Positions 9,786-21,305 of a stretch of 64,000 bases of DNA are shown here, piece by piece. The position numbers and the translations under genes are program-made. The notes below the pieces were generated by a model. That model saw only the letters and a program-made list of their open reading frames with translations, made no database searches and had not been told where the DNA came from. Origin of the DNA: Tolypeutes matacus (Eukaryota > Chordata > Mammalia > Cingulata > Chlamyphoridae); contig JAKSZT010039042.1 of the NCBI GenBank assembly GCA_026826555.1, positions 62,001-126,000 on the forward strand. The letters run 5' to 3'. The stretch's first letter is position 1. Each line of letters opens with the position of its first letter.

Positions 9786-11420
9786 TTTATCAAAAATATT
9801 TGCTTCAGTTGAGAAATCAGCAATTAATCTTATTGAGCGTCCCTTGTATGTGATGGTTCTTTTCTCTTGCTGCATTGAGTATTTTCTCTTTGTCTTGACC
9901 ACTGGGCATTTTGAAAAGTATATATCTTTGAGTAGGCCTGTTAGGATTTATACTGTTTGGAGTGTGCTGTGCTTCCTGGACATATATGCCCATCTCCCTC
10001 AATAGGGTTAGGAAGTTTTCAGCCCTTTTTTCCTTCAATACTTCTCTGTTCTCTTTCCCATCTCTTGTCCCTCTGGGGTACCTATAATGCAAATGTTTGT
10101 GTGTTTTGTGTTGTCATTTAAAAAAAGTCCCTGCTGGATTTTTCTATCTTTTTTTCTATCTGTTCTACTATCCATTTATTTCCCATGTACTGTCTTCCAC
10201 ATCACTAAATCTTTATTCTGCCTGTTCAAATCTGCTTTTATGTGATTCCAGTGATTTTTTCATTTCTTGCATTCTGCCACTCATCACCATCATATCCATT
10301 ATCTTTCTATGTATGTTTACCATTTCTTCAGTATATTCTCCCAGTGTTTTCTTAATATCCTTAACCTCTTCCTTCACTTCATTAATTTGGTCCATGATAT
10401 TTGTTTGGACAGCTTCGATTAGTTGTTCAATGTTGTGCTTCTCTTCCTGGTTTTTAATGTGTTCGTTGGACTGGTCTATGTCTTCCTGTTCTTTAGTATG
10501 GTTGGTAATTTTTTATTGCTTCTGGTCTTCACTTATCTTGATGGGTTTATTCAGTTGATTAGTTTCTCTCTTGGCTCTAGAGTTTTGTTAGCTGCTGGTT
10601 TTGTGTGTGTGTTAAGTTTTCTCTTTGACACTTTGCTCTGTTTCCTTTCTGGTTTCTATGTTCCCTTGAATGAAAAAGATGAGGGCCAGAGAAATTGAAA
10701 GAGGTAAGAAAAGAAAAAAGGATAAGGGTAATAATAATAAAAGTTAGAAATGGGGCTATATAAGACTTAGTAAAATGAATATTTAACTCATGTATGCATT
10801 CTAGAATAATAGGAATAAAAAAAAGTGGAGAACCTCCAATGAAATGGGAAACTGAATAGAGAAAACTATATAGAATGATTTCAAAGGCCATAATGATGAG
10901 GAGAGAAAGAAAGAGAAAAGTTAGGACAGAAAGAATAAAGTTAATGAAAAAAAAGAATGGGCAAGATAAAAATTGAAACCAGTAAAGTTGTGGACTAATA
11001 AAAAAAAAAGGTGGAATGTAGGAACCACAACAGAAAGCAGAAGATAGAAAAATGAAGGAAGGAAAAGAGATTGTGTTGGTAGACAAAATCAGTATACACA
11101 GAAAATGGGAAATCAATTTAAGGAAAAGCACAGAAAAGAAGAATCAAGCTAAAAGCACCCAATTAAAAATGGTGGGGGAAGAGGAAAAAAAAACAAGAAA
11201 CAAAACAAAAACAAGAAACAAAAAAAAAATAACCCCCAACAAACATATAAGCCAGCAGTCAAACAAAGCTTAGGAAGAGCAGTTTTCTTTCTTGGGCACT
11301 TGTGGAGCCTTTCAGGCTGCCTGTGTTATCAATTACCATGCAGGCTTCTGTCTGGAGGTTTTGGGTTTTTGTGAGTAAACTAAGCTAATTTTTTTAAAGT
11401 AAACTTTATTAAAAAAAAAA
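9786..11420 (-). mobile_element. L1-E: ORF1 and partial 5'UTR
   Basis: A minus-strand L1 fragment homologous to 6530-8200 of L1-A. The ORF1 C-terminal and RRM part reads at 10092-9817 (PRGTRDGKENREVL, then PTQRYILFKMPSGQDKEK). The coiled coil reads at 10395-10213. Frames are broken between them. The 5'UTR follows up to an A/T-rich end at about 11420. ORF2 and the 3'UTR are absent. I did not see target-site duplications. Confidence 0.8.
10577..11131 (-). other. 184-codon open frame upstream of ORF1 in L1-E 5'UTR
   Basis: An uninterrupted sense-strand frame precedes ORF1 in this 5'UTR. It encodes a Phe/Ile/Leu-rich, low-complexity product with several hydrophobic runs, because the strand is pyrimidine-rich. 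The homologous segment in L1-A (about 7300-8150) has no comparable ORF, so I consider a chance opening more likely than a product. Confidence 0.3.
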
Positions 11421-11429
11421 AAATAAGGG

Positions 11430-11600
11430 ACCCAAAAGAAGCTAGTACAAAAATAAAGTCTATGTTTTCCCTGTCCTATTGTTTTAGATGGATGTTAGAT
11501 ATCCCGGTGGATCACTACTCTTAGAAGAGCCAGGAATTGAACTAGGGACCTCATATATTCAAAGTAGAAATTCTGCCACTGAGCTACCTTTCTAATTGGA
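11430..11600 (-). mobile_element. tRNA-derived SINE fragment
   Basis: On the minus strand, 11596-11530 reads as a tRNA-like head: GTAGCTCAGTGGCAGAAT (A-box region) followed about 30 bp later by GGTCCCTAGTTCAATTCC (B-box region). The body continues toward 11430 with an A-rich region. It cannot fold as a full functional tRNA by eye, so I call a SINE or tRNA pseudogene. Confidence 0.55.
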
Positions 11601-12189
11601 TTATTTAGCACTTCAGAAAGCTATTCAGTCACTTTCCTCTGGGCAGGTTTTACTCTCTTAGCACAGCAGGATTCAACAGATTGTATAAGTAGATCCCCCT
11701 CCCCTCTTCTAGTCAGGTTGAGTTCCCTTTTGAAATTCAAATAGGACCCTGATAACTGAGTACACTGCACCAAAATGATTTTCAAACTTCTTCTAGACCC
11801 TCTCCTCCTCCCAAAGGATGCCAGATATACTCTGGAAAACTTATAAAGCACTTCCCATTGACTGACTCCCTTATTTAGGGCAGTTGAAATTCTGATAGTC
11901 CTCAATGCAGAAGTATTACATTGGCTGACTTGGCCCTCTTTCAAGCCAGGCCTCTGTATCCCATGGTGATTAGGTAAATCAGGGATCCTCATTGGACTCA
12001 CCCAGGTATGAGGTTGAAAGTACTGAGGTGGGAATGCTGTTATGGTAATATAACAATACAGTGCCACTGTTTTAGGGTGTTGGTTGGTGGGCATTAAAGA
12101 CAGGGTGCACCTGTAGCAAGGTGTGCGAGTTTTCATTCTTTAATAATGTGCTGTCTCACTGGGTGGAGACCCACATAATGGGTGGGAAA
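11601..12189. other. unassigned GC-richer stretch with a 171-codon minus frame
   Basis: This stretch is visibly GC-richer than its flanks and carries an open frame on the minus strand at 12136-11621. The predicted peptide shows no motif, signal peptide or membrane segment that I recognise. It lies between a SINE fragment and a plus-strand L1 3'UTR, so a decayed LTR or other repeat is as likely as a gene remnant. Confidence 0.3.
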
Positions 12190-14515
12190 GAGATGGACTC
12201 CTATCTTTGGAGGAACCAATTTTTTCAGCAATAGAAAGGTGGGAGTCTCTCAAGAGCAAGGAAGGTTCCTAATAGGTGAGGATAAACCAGTGTGTAAAGA
12301 TCTCTTGTTGCATATAAATATGAATCTTTCATCCAATGAGTCAAGCCAGAGTGTTGTCATGATTACCTGGGGGATGGGGTTGGAGGAATAGAATAGATCA
12401 AACAGGGGGTATTTAGTGGTCAGTGGAAATGTTCTTCATTAACATACAGTGTAGACACAGGACACAGTAGATATCATCAAAATTTATAAAAGTGTACAGT
12501 CTAAAATGTAAACCATAGTGTAAACCATTGACAATGTTTAGTAGCTATGTTTCACTATTTGTATATCAGTTATACCAATGTTACCATCCACATATAAAAA
12601 GGTATTAATATAAGGGGGAGAAAAGAGGATGTTGGGTATATGAGTCTCCTGTATTCTGTGTGTGACTTTGCTGTGACCTAAAACTTCTTTGAAAACAAAA
12701 TGAAAAATTGTGAGACACTGAGGAGTGAGAGGGGGAAGGTGCCACAGTACAGACTAGACACCAGATATGGCAGTGATGAAAGGCATAAGGTCAAATTTTT
12801 AAAAAAAAATTTTTTTTGATATCCCAATCTCTTAATTTTATTTTTAGTTTTTTTTTAATTTATGTATTTTATATCTTACATTTAAACTTATCATTATTAT
12901 TTCATTTTCCTATTAATTGTATTCAGCTATGGTAATGGCTTCATATTTGAAGAAACTTTGGATCACAGAAGAGTTACAACTGGGGCAGGGGAGGATTGTT
13001 GGCGTGGGGTGTCATGGATGGGGGATGCATGGGAAGAAGTTCACCTGAGCATAAATATAATGTATATAAAAATGTTCAAATATTGCAGTGGGTGAAGAAT
13101 CACTCAATAAATGAGAGAATACTTAATTCCCATCCTGGAGAGCTCTGCCACATTCTCTAAGGGAGCAGCAACATTCCTGCAAATACAGGGGCAGTGACTG
13201 GTGAAGGAGGATTATGAACTGATGGGCCCTTGATATTGATGACTAGCCTTATGAATCTTTTATCTTGAAATCGAAACTTAACCTATTGTTATGAGGTACC
13301 TAAGGGTTGCCTGCTGTTGCTCAAAAGTGGCCTCTCTCTAAGCGAAACTCAGCATATGAATGCATTACCTCCCTCCCAGCATGGGACATGACTCCTGGGG
13401 ATGAGCTTCCCTGGCTCCAAGGATTACTACCAAGCACCAACTGCTAATGCAACTGGAAAAAAGACCTTGAATAAAAGAGGGAAAAGGTTAAGACAAATGA
13501 GTTAATATGGCTAGGAGACTTCAAAATGAGTAGGGAGGTCATCCCAGAGGTAATGCTCATGCACATCTCAGTAGGATCTAATAGAATACCAATAGTGTAG
13601 ATCCTGAGGGATCTGGAGACACATAGGTCCTATGTCAGGGCAGATAGCTCCAGAGTATGGTGCCTTGCCAGTGGGTCTTACTTTGGAGTTTGTGCTCCTG
13701 AGAGTGACATAGATGAACTCAACTAAGTCTTCCCTGCACATGGCTCACTTATCACTTCTATTCAAACCTATACTTGGTGCTGGAGTTTGTAGGTGTATGT
13801 CCAGAGACTTGAGTTTTTGATCTGTCTATGTGCTAGTTGGGCCCAGAACTTCAGTGGAGCATCATCTCCTACTCTACAGCTCATTGTACTCACCCAGGAC
13901 AACTGAAAGGGTGATGATGGTGGATGATGGCTCTCCCAGGGAATGGAGAATTTGCAGCTGCAGACAGGATAATACCATCCATCTTTCCCACGGGATATAA
14001 GCCTCCTCTCAACTGGAGGTGGAGTGGACATCACCAACCCAGACTTCTCAGGATGGGGGGAAGAGATATGTACAAGGGTGGGCTTACTGGTATTCTACTA
14101 TAGACATATTGTGAGTTAAGCAATGGATGCCATTACAACATTGATGTGGAGCCAGTGGGCACTGGAAGCTCTTGGGGCAAGTAGAGGGGAAAACAGTTGT
14201 AATGCAGAGGCTTTTTCAGGACTTGAGAATTTTCTTGAGTGACATTGCATCAACAAATATGGGCCATTTTATATCATCATATAACATGCCGAACTCTGTG
14301 GGAGAGAGTGTGCTCTACAATGTGATCTGTTTTCCAAGCTTAATGACAGAGCCCCAAGATGTGTTTATCAATTGCAATTAATGTGTCACACTAATGAAGG
14401 ATGATTATGTGGGAGGTTGTGGGAAGTGTGGGAGGTGGGGCCTATGGGAATCCCTATATTTTTTGTATAACATTCATGTAATCTAAATATGTTTTGAAAA
14501 AAATTGAAAAATTAA
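12190..14515 (+). mobile_element. L1-D: 5'-truncated L1, 3'UTR only
   Basis: The sequence is the reverse complement of the L1-B 3'UTR (about 49900 back to 47575), in order. Shared landmarks are a GATCAAACAG...TATTTAGTGGTCA block near 12390-12420, a GGAGAGCTCTGCCACATTCT block near 13138, a CATGGGACATGACTCC block near 13380, and the terminal GGAATCCC...TGTATAACATTCATGTAATC at 14450-14485. An A-rich tail follows. Neither of the two 3'UTR reading frames is open here in sense. Confidence 0.8.
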
Positions 14516-16138
14516 AAAATGGAATATATGCTTCTCTATTAGAGATTAACAAATTTAAAGAGAAAATCTCCATCATCTCAAAAATAGGAAAAAAAAATAT
14601 TAAGTGATGGATTTCTTAACAGAGGAAAATTTTAAGAAAACTTCTTACATCTTATACAGGTATGTGAAAGAAATAGAACAGAGTGAATATCATGTTCAAT
14701 GTTGAAATGTTAAACATTCCACTGAAAATCTGCACAAAGTCATGTACCTCAATTATCACTATTTTTAGTCATCATTGCCCGGATGTACTATACAAGATAT
14801 TATGATAAACAGAAGAGATAAATATCCAAGAATTGGTAAAAAAACTACAGTTCTTATTCACAGTTGCTGTGAATGTTGATGTCGAAAATGAATTCACAGT
14901 TATATTATAATCATGAAGGGAATATTTGAGGTTTATAGAAATAGGGTAAACATAAAAAAGTAAATTTCATTTCTATATACTATGAGACACAGAAAATAAG
15001 TCTTGGGTAAAATACAATTTAAAATAGAAAGCAAACATATAAAAGAGAAAGAAATAAATCTCAAAATATTAGCAAAACTATAAATTATTTTGCAAGACAT
15101 TGTAAAAGACAAGCAAATGGGGAGATGTAACTTTTACTTAGATAAGGAATTATAATCTAATATATATGGCATTTTCTCTCATGTTGATTAAAGATTCAGT
15201 GCAATTAATGAATATCCAAGCAGTATTTTTCATGGAATTACTCAAGTATATTCTAAATATATGTGGAATACAAAAGAGCATTAAAAATATGACAATTCTG
15301 AAGGATAAAAAGAAGGAAGGGAGATTGGTCTTTGCAGATAGCATCATTTATTATACCATAAGAATGAAAAAAAAAGAGTGATATAACCAGATGTTTAGAA
15401 AAAATTATCCAATTAAACAGGAAAAGGTCAGGAATAAATCATCTCCTGTATAACCTCATGAATGAAAGTTTTTACATGATAGAAGAAATTGTATTTTAGT
15501 TGTGAAATACTGACTGGTCATTTATTGGTGCTGAAAAACCAATTTTCCCTTTTAAAGGAAAGAAAAATGAAATTGTATCTTTATCTCACATGATATAAAA
15601 ATTCATTTCAAGACAGATTATATAATTAAAGATAAAATGCAAATTTACATTATTATATGAAATTATGATTAAATATATTTATCCTGTTAATATTGAGACA
15701 GATTCCTTCAATATGGCAAAAAATAACTATAAAGAAAAATTTGAAATTTTACTATATTAAAATTAAGAACTTTATTAATAATCTATCATAATTTGAAGGA
15801 AAAAAATCACTAAATGGGAAGAGGATATTTTAAAAGTTTATTCACTTACATTGCATTCATGTCCAAATATATATTCATATAAAAAACCTCCTTTATCTTA
15901 ATAAGAAAAAAGTAAATAATCCATTAGAAAAAAATATGTACAAAAGATACCAATATCCATATAATTGAAGAGAAAGCCGAAATTGCCTGTAAGAATATGA
16001 AAAGATTATTAGTTGTCAGGAAAATGCATACTAAAATCACAATGTCATAACATTTTAACCAATCTTCTGGCAAAATTTAAAGTTGAAAAAGATTATGTGT
16101 TGGCAAGAATGTGGTACTATGGGCCCTCTCAAGCATTA

Positions 16139-16146
16139 CTTTAGAT
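16139..16146. repeat. 8-bp target duplication of hAT element, left
   Basis: CTTTAGAT at 16139-16146 is matched by CTTTAGGT at 16339-16346 (7 of 8), exactly outside the inverted termini. Eight base pairs is the hAT target-site length. Confidence 0.65.
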
Positions 16147-16338
16147 TAGGGGTTCTTACTTTTTTTGTTCCACTGACCACTTTGCCAGTCAGTTGAAAAT
16201 CTTGGTCCCCTTACTAAGTCGACACTATACTGTGTATTATTTAATTAAGATATCACACCCACACCAGCATGTCCCCACAAGAATAATGTTTTATTGAATT
16301 TCAATTCAAGACCATGGACCTCTTGTTAAGAAACACTG
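16147..16338 (+). mobile_element. non-autonomous hAT (Charlie-like) DNA transposon
   Basis: 192 bp, starting TAGGGGTTCTTACT and ending GTTAAGAAACACTG. The reverse complement of the end, CAGTGTTTCTTAAC, matches the start as an imperfect terminal inverted repeat close to the hAT-Charlie consensus. The body contains the TTTGTTCCACTGACCAC / CTTTGCCAGTCAG words found in this group. There is no transposase. It is flanked by an imperfect 8-bp duplication. Confidence 0.7.
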
Positions 16339-16960
16339 CTTTAGGTAGTGTTGATTTTTGCTGCCTATTTTGATAGGGATTAACTATTAATTTGAATATA
16401 TGCATTTCCTCTAAGAATGATTCAAATACTAATGATATGTCATGAAAAACTCTTGTATATTTACACTAAGTGATGATTTCAACAATGTTCATAGAATTCT
16501 GGTTTTAATTATGAAAAAAGGGAAAAAAGGAAAATAGGACTAATCACTTACTCAAAAATAGAATCATGGGTAAATTGTATGCTCTTCATAAGATGAACAC
16601 TGAATAAAGGAAAAGGAATGAGCCAAACACATTCTTCAGGTATATAAAACTCAAAATTATACTTCTGAGCCAAAGAAGTCATTCACAGAAGTTTCAAAGT
16701 AAATCTTGGTAAATTAGACATAAATAAATGTATGTATCAAGGAATTACCTCTAAGTCAGAGTGAGGAGATAGGTTGGAGAAGGGATGTCAAATCACTTGA
16801 AAGTTACTGGTGATGTTTTATTTATTAAACAATTTGGAGATAAGGAATTAATTTTATTTTGACTATTTATATGTACAAGTATATAGGTACATATGTGAAT
16901 ATATAAATATAATTACATATATGCACTCACAAAAGCACATACTCATGTATAATTACTATT

Positions 16961-17199
16961 TTATTTAATATATATATATTTCAAATACAATAATAAAACT
17001 CAATGATGTATTGAAGAGCAGATATTGTGCTGAAAAAATAGGGATAAACATCAAGTGGAAAATTCCCCAGGAAGTCAATGCAAAATGTTTAAAAAATGAA
17101 GATGCTTTATATAAGATAGGAGTAAATGGGAGAATTAGCATGTCTATATAAAGGGAATTCCATAAGTTCAAAAGCAGTAATTCAATAAACAATTTGAGG
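16961..17199. other. no recognised feature
   Basis: AT-rich DNA with a (TA)n stretch at 16968-16978. I see no gene. A decayed mammalian-wide repeat is possible. Confidence 0.4.
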
Positions 17200-17222
17200 A
17201 AATAACCTTGAATTTAAGAAAG
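17200..17222. repeat. 23-bp direct repeat, left
   Basis: This 23-bp word (AAATAACCTTG...TTAAGAAAG) recurs without a mismatch at 17670-17692. The two copies bracket a 447-bp LTR-like element. Confidence 0.85.
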
Positions 17223-17669
17223 TGAAGCAGGGTCTTAGTTTTCTGCCTATGTGTCAAATAACACACATTAGATCGGCTAAAACAATAGAAATTTATTGTG
17301 TAATAGTTTCAGAGCCTAGATAGATTTCTTCCTCCCAGGCTTGGTAACATTCTGGCTGACATGAAATAATCAGGTTCCTTGGGTTCCTGTTATATGGCAA
17401 TGCACGTGGATGGGTTCACTCCTTTCTCTTCCAGGTTCTGTGTTATGGCCTCTAGCACCTCCCCATGAAATTTTCTTTTTTTAATTATTCTAATAACAGG
17501 ATTAGGACTAATGCTGACTCACTTGGCCATGCATTAAATAAAATGATATCTTCAAAATATCTTATATACAGTGGGTTTACAGTTACAGGAAGAGAAATAA
17601 GATTAAGAATATGCCCCCCAAGGTACATAATTCAAGCAACCACCAAAAGCAAAAATCAACTGAATGAGA
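17223..17669 (-). mobile_element. LTR/MER-like interspersed element
   Basis: The plus strand reads TCTTAGTTTTCTGCCTATGT near the left end, then AACAATAGAAATTTATTG, a GGCAATGCACGTGG block, TTCTCTTCCAGGTTCTG, and ATTCTAATAACAGGATTAGG toward the right. That order is familiar from a high-copy mammalian interspersed element, here in minus orientation. The family name is not secure. Its flanking direct repeats are 23 bp, too long for an LTR (4-6 bp) or hAT (8 bp) target duplication. Confidence 0.5.
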
Positions 17670-17692
17670 AAATAACCTTGAATTTAAGAAAG
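17670..17692. repeat. 23-bp direct repeat, right
   Basis: Perfect copy of 17200-17222. The base run just before it (GAGA) also resembles the left flank (GAGG). Confidence 0.85.
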
Positions 17693-18170
17693 ACATAATT
17701 ATTCAGATAAGCATTCATTGCCATTGATATCCACTGTCATTCAAAATAGTTGCAAATGGCACAATACGTAATATACATTAGTAAAATGTATGAATGTTTA
17801 GACTTGAAATGTATGGAGTTTCTACTGGAGTTTTTCAGAGACCCGAACCTTGCCCTTGTCCTAGAAGAAATGAGGCATACTGAGTAGGGTCTTATGGAAG
17901 GGAGGTGATTAATAGAATTTTAATTCAGCTTGAACCCACAGACACAGTGTATAGAGTTCTGGAAGGTATATTTGAAGTAGACCTACTCAGCAGCTGGCAG
18001 AATCCCCATGATGGTTCCCTGACCTATGGAGTATAGGCAAATTTCTAGGAAAGGCCAATTGGAAGCCAGCAAACTGCATTTACCTAGCAAAATGTAAACT
18101 AAAAGCAATAAAACATTTCTAGAGGAACTGCAGAGATTTGTGACCCCATCAGGATTTGAAGGATGCAGGG
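17693..18170. other. no recognised feature
   Basis: Non-repetitive looking, moderately AT-rich DNA. I see no ORF of note and no repeat signature. Confidence 0.4.
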
Positions 18171-18846
18171 GTGATTATTCACACCAGTGGTTGTTTGAGA
18201 TTAATTTATTACTCCCCCCAAAAGAATGATTGTTTGTAAACTAATTTATTTCTCTGGGTGTGATACCCTTTGATTATATTAAATTCAGTTGAGGGAGCCT
18301 TGATTAGATTACCTGTCAAGATTGCTTTGAGGGCTTTTTGATTTGACCATGTCTGTGAGGTGTGACTCATGTTGAGCCCCTGTGCCTTTGGTGAGTCTGA
18401 TATAAAATGACACACAGACAGACACACACACACACAGGGAAGAGAGAACTCTGTCATTTTTTATCTGGCCATGTAACAGAAAGAAGTCTCAAACAGCTAA
18501 AGCCCAGGGAGAGATGATTTATTTTGCCTGATAGCTTACAGCTGATTTTGGGAAGAGAGCTGAGACTGATATAAGATGCCCTGAAAAAACAAGCCTGCAG
18601 CCAAAATCAGGAATAAGTGTAGCAGTTGATCCTGAGAGAGGAACCCAGAGGGAAAGGCTGAACCCTCACAGAGACTGCCTACCACCTTGCTTCAATATGT
18701 CCTAGCTGACTTTGGTGAAAAAGTACCCCTTGTGGTAAATTGAATTGGAATTTCCCTGACCTTGGGGCTGTAAGATTTTATCCAAAATAAATGTCCTTTA
18801 TAAAAGCAAAAGGATTTCTGGTTCTTTGCATTGGCAGACTAATACA
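18170..18846 (+). mobile_element. LTR-like element, probably solo
   Basis: The 3' part contains an AATAAA signal (CCAAAATAAATGTCC near 18782), then CTTTATAAAAGC, then TTTCTGGTTCTTTGCATTGG, and ends ...GACTAATACA. The end is laid out like the solo LTR at 45509-46439, whose sense end is also ...GACTAATGCA, so the two look related. The 5' boundary is uncertain and I found no clear target duplication. An ERVL/MaLR-type LTR is my best reading. Confidence 0.5.
18417..18437. repeat. (CA)n / (CAGA) short tandem repeat
   Basis: ACAGACAGACACACACACACACA-type run inside the LTR-like element. Confidence 0.85.
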
Positions 18847-18884
18847 CTACCACATCCCCATTCAACTATCCTATACAGCCTGCA

Positions 18885-19560
18885 CAAAAAAGAAATTACT
18901 CTCGGAGTAAGGTAGTAGATAATTCTGAACTTAACTAGGTGGTGACTCCAATTACAGCTTCTGTTCCATATGTTGTATTGTATTATTGCTTGAGAAAATT
19001 AACACCAAGTGTTGTACATGGTGTAAAGGTATTGATATAGCAATGACTTTTGTCTCAAAACATCTTAGTAAAGACAGAAAGAAACAATTTTCTTTCAGCT
19101 GAGAATACACCTCCCTGTCCTACCTCAGAGATATAACCATTACCCAGCCCTATATCATAATCTATTCCTCAAGAAACTTGATCACTTTTCCCTTCCACAA
19201 GATATCACCCTTGTCCAGTACATTGGTTACATTGTATTGATTGGACCTTGTGAACAAGAAGCAACTACTTTTTGATAATTTGTAAGAAATTTCCATATCA
19301 AAGGAGATAGGAAATAAATCCAATAAAATTCAGGTGAAATTTCTAGGTGCCCAGTGTTGTAGGGCAAGTGGAGATAACCCTTGTAAGGTGAAGGATAAGG
19401 TGTTCCCTCTGGCCATCCCTACAACCATAAAAGAGGCACAGCACCTAGTTGCCCTCTTTGGATTTTGGAGGCAACACATCCCTCATTTGGGTGTGCTATT
19501 CCAGCACATTTATCAGGTGAACTGAAATGCTATTAATTTTTAATTGGGACCAGAATGACA
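18885..19560 (+). pseudogene. endogenous retrovirus class I pol fragment (reverse transcriptase)
   Basis: Similarity to gammaretrovirus-like RT is visible in three shifting frames. The order is a VVTPITASVP-like segment (about 18940), then an LPQ...NHYPALYHN segment and a [12 protein letters not shown] segment (19120-19230), then the connection region at 19334-19525 (VKDKVFPLAIPTT, then LVALFGFWRQHIPHLGVL). The catalytic Tyr-x-Asp-Asp box reads Tyr-Ile-Gly-Tyr, so both Asp residues are gone. An in-frame stop follows near 19276 and another at 19526. Gag, protease, integrase and env are not seen. It is an ancient, inactive fossil. Confidence 0.8.
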
Positions 19561-21136
19561 GGCTTCTTAAAATAAACCCCAAAATTTTACACTTGCCCAT
19601 CCAGCTCTAGACATTTTCCTTAATATTCACTTTCTTGAATTAGATAATCATTCCAGGAGTTAATCACCACAAGACTGACATTAAAATTAGACTTTGACTT
19701 TATCCACGATAATCTTTCTTGATTCATTTTTAACATACTTAATCATTTCTGTGCTTTCCTTTAAAATTCTAAGTTCAATATACATGTGGAACATGTGGAA
19801 GGGAAAAACAGTTGCTGAAATCATCATCACATACCTAATTTCTAATTTCTGCAATTATACTCCACACCTGAAAACTTGAATTTCTGTTGCACATAGGAAA
19901 ATGATATATTATATGTATATCATTCATTCTCTTAATGGGGGTTATGATAAAAAGAAAGAGTACCAGAAATATCAGTTCAGGTTCACTCATATTTGCAAAC
20001 TTGGTGAACTTTTATTCATTTTCTAGGCCTTAGTTATACTCTTCATATGTGGGTTGTTGGAATGAATGACATTGGATGATTTTAGAGGTGCCATCCAGTA
20101 CATGCAAGTTGAAGATTCCTGCATAAATGAAGGATACACCTCATGAACCAAAGATTATCTTGGCCTATGTCCCAGGTTTCAGTCTGCCTCACTAGTTTCA
20201 TATTCTAACATTATTTATTTTCCCTAGTGTAAGGGCCTCCCTGAGTGGAGGGAAAACAGTTTTGCATAGTTTAGACAGGTGAAAAAAAACATCAAAAGAA
20301 ACTATATGTATGATGGGCAGTGAGAATTAAGAAATTACACCCAGAAATTCCATCAATTTACCTATGTGCCTTCTTAAGCTCAGGACTTTTCACAAGGTGG
20401 GGAAATCTCCATCCTGCACATTTACAAAGAGAATCTATTGCATATTCATGAAAGTTTTAAAATGAAGCCATAAATACAGTCTTAAAAGTGCATTTATAGG
20501 ATTGAAAGAGGTTCACCAACCAATTTGAAACTTTGAAGTATTATAATACACCAGTGATAGGGTGTATAATGTATAATGGTTAATAACATTATGCATATAT
20601 ATATATAAAACTTCCATAATTATGATGGGAATAGTATTCTTGTATTGAAATTCTTCTATTAGATGTGTAGATTTTTCAATATAAAGACTTGAAATGTACA
20701 ACAATACTTGCAATATTTTCTGGCATTGTTTATAATTTTAATACTAGAATCCTAAAAATTGGAAGTGTCAAGGATCTCTCTCAATCAATGAAAGGTATCT
20801 CAATCATGGTAGGTTTCTTAAAGCAGAATACAAACTCCAAACCCTGCACTGATTAAAATTTGCCCTGATAAAAAGGCACTAATATCCCCTATATGTGAAT
20901 CAGGAAGGACAACTTTATTTCCAGAATGTCAGAGCTGAAAGAAATGAGATCATCTTATCTATTGCCTATTTCACAGGCTCAGTGAAATAAAGTAGAGAGT
21001 GGGTGACAGGTCTTTTCCCTTTGAGGTTTGCAAATTCACATGACAGCACACCACCCTTCTGTACCAACTGCATTTGTTGAACCTAAAAATGTGTGAAAAG
21101 AATGAGAAGGTTCAAAGGACTCAAACACCCACTGAA
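19561..21136. other. intergenic DNA, no gene recognised
   Basis: There is no convincing ORF. About 19990-20110 and 20920-20990 carry words like those in ancient mammalian-wide repeats (TTCTAGGCCTTAGTTA...ATGATTTTAGAGGTGCC; CAGAGCTGAAAGAAATGAGATCAT), too weak to name. A short (TA)n lies at 20594-20606. Confidence 0.4.
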
Positions 21137-21305
21137 TCATTTCTCATCAAACAGCCTCTCTCGGCACCACACTTTACTCATGGTGTTCTTCAAATCTGTG
21201 TTTCTCAAAGGGTGGATCAGGGGGTTAAACTTTGTGTCAATCATGGTGTAAAATAGGGACAACACCTTGTATTCACTGACAGAATCCACCATGGTGGTAT
21301 AGGGT
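21137..21305 (-). pseudogene. olfactory receptor pseudogene, C-terminal fragment
   Basis: On the minus strand, from about 21305 down to a TGA at 21139-21137, one frame encodes the last transmembrane helix and tail of a class II olfactory receptor: DSVSEYKVLSLFYTM, then FNPLIHPLRNTDLKNTM, then a short charged tail. The family signature PxLNPLIYSLRN is recognisable, with PM/L to TKF and Y to H changes. An in-frame stop lies just upstream and the rest of the roughly 310-residue receptor is absent. The fragment ends about 15 bp from the start of the segmental duplication, so rearrangement may have cut it. I cannot assign the family. Confidence 0.75.

Larger units (their letters stand above)
14640..16960 (+). 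mobile_element. old L1 (L1M-like), ORF2 C-terminal part and 3'UTR
   Basis: Heavily decayed plus-strand L1. The region about 15170-16110 keeps the order of the ORF2 thumb and C-terminal segments as nucleotide similarity only (for example the AAGATTCAGTGCAATTAATG and GGAAAATGCATACTAAAATCACAATG regions). About 16350-16960 reads like an old L1 3'UTR ending in A/T-rich DNA. Many indels are present and no ORF survives. It hosts the hAT element at 16147-16338. Confidence 0.6.

Noticed and set aside
11530..11596. Functional tRNA gene
   Set aside because: A- and B-box-like words are present but the acceptor stem does not pair and the anticodon arm cannot be drawn. It is attached to a SINE-like body.
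18885..19560. Potentially active endogenous retrovirus
   Set aside because: Only part of pol is present, the catalytic Asp residues are replaced, stops interrupt it, and no gag, integrase or env is visible.
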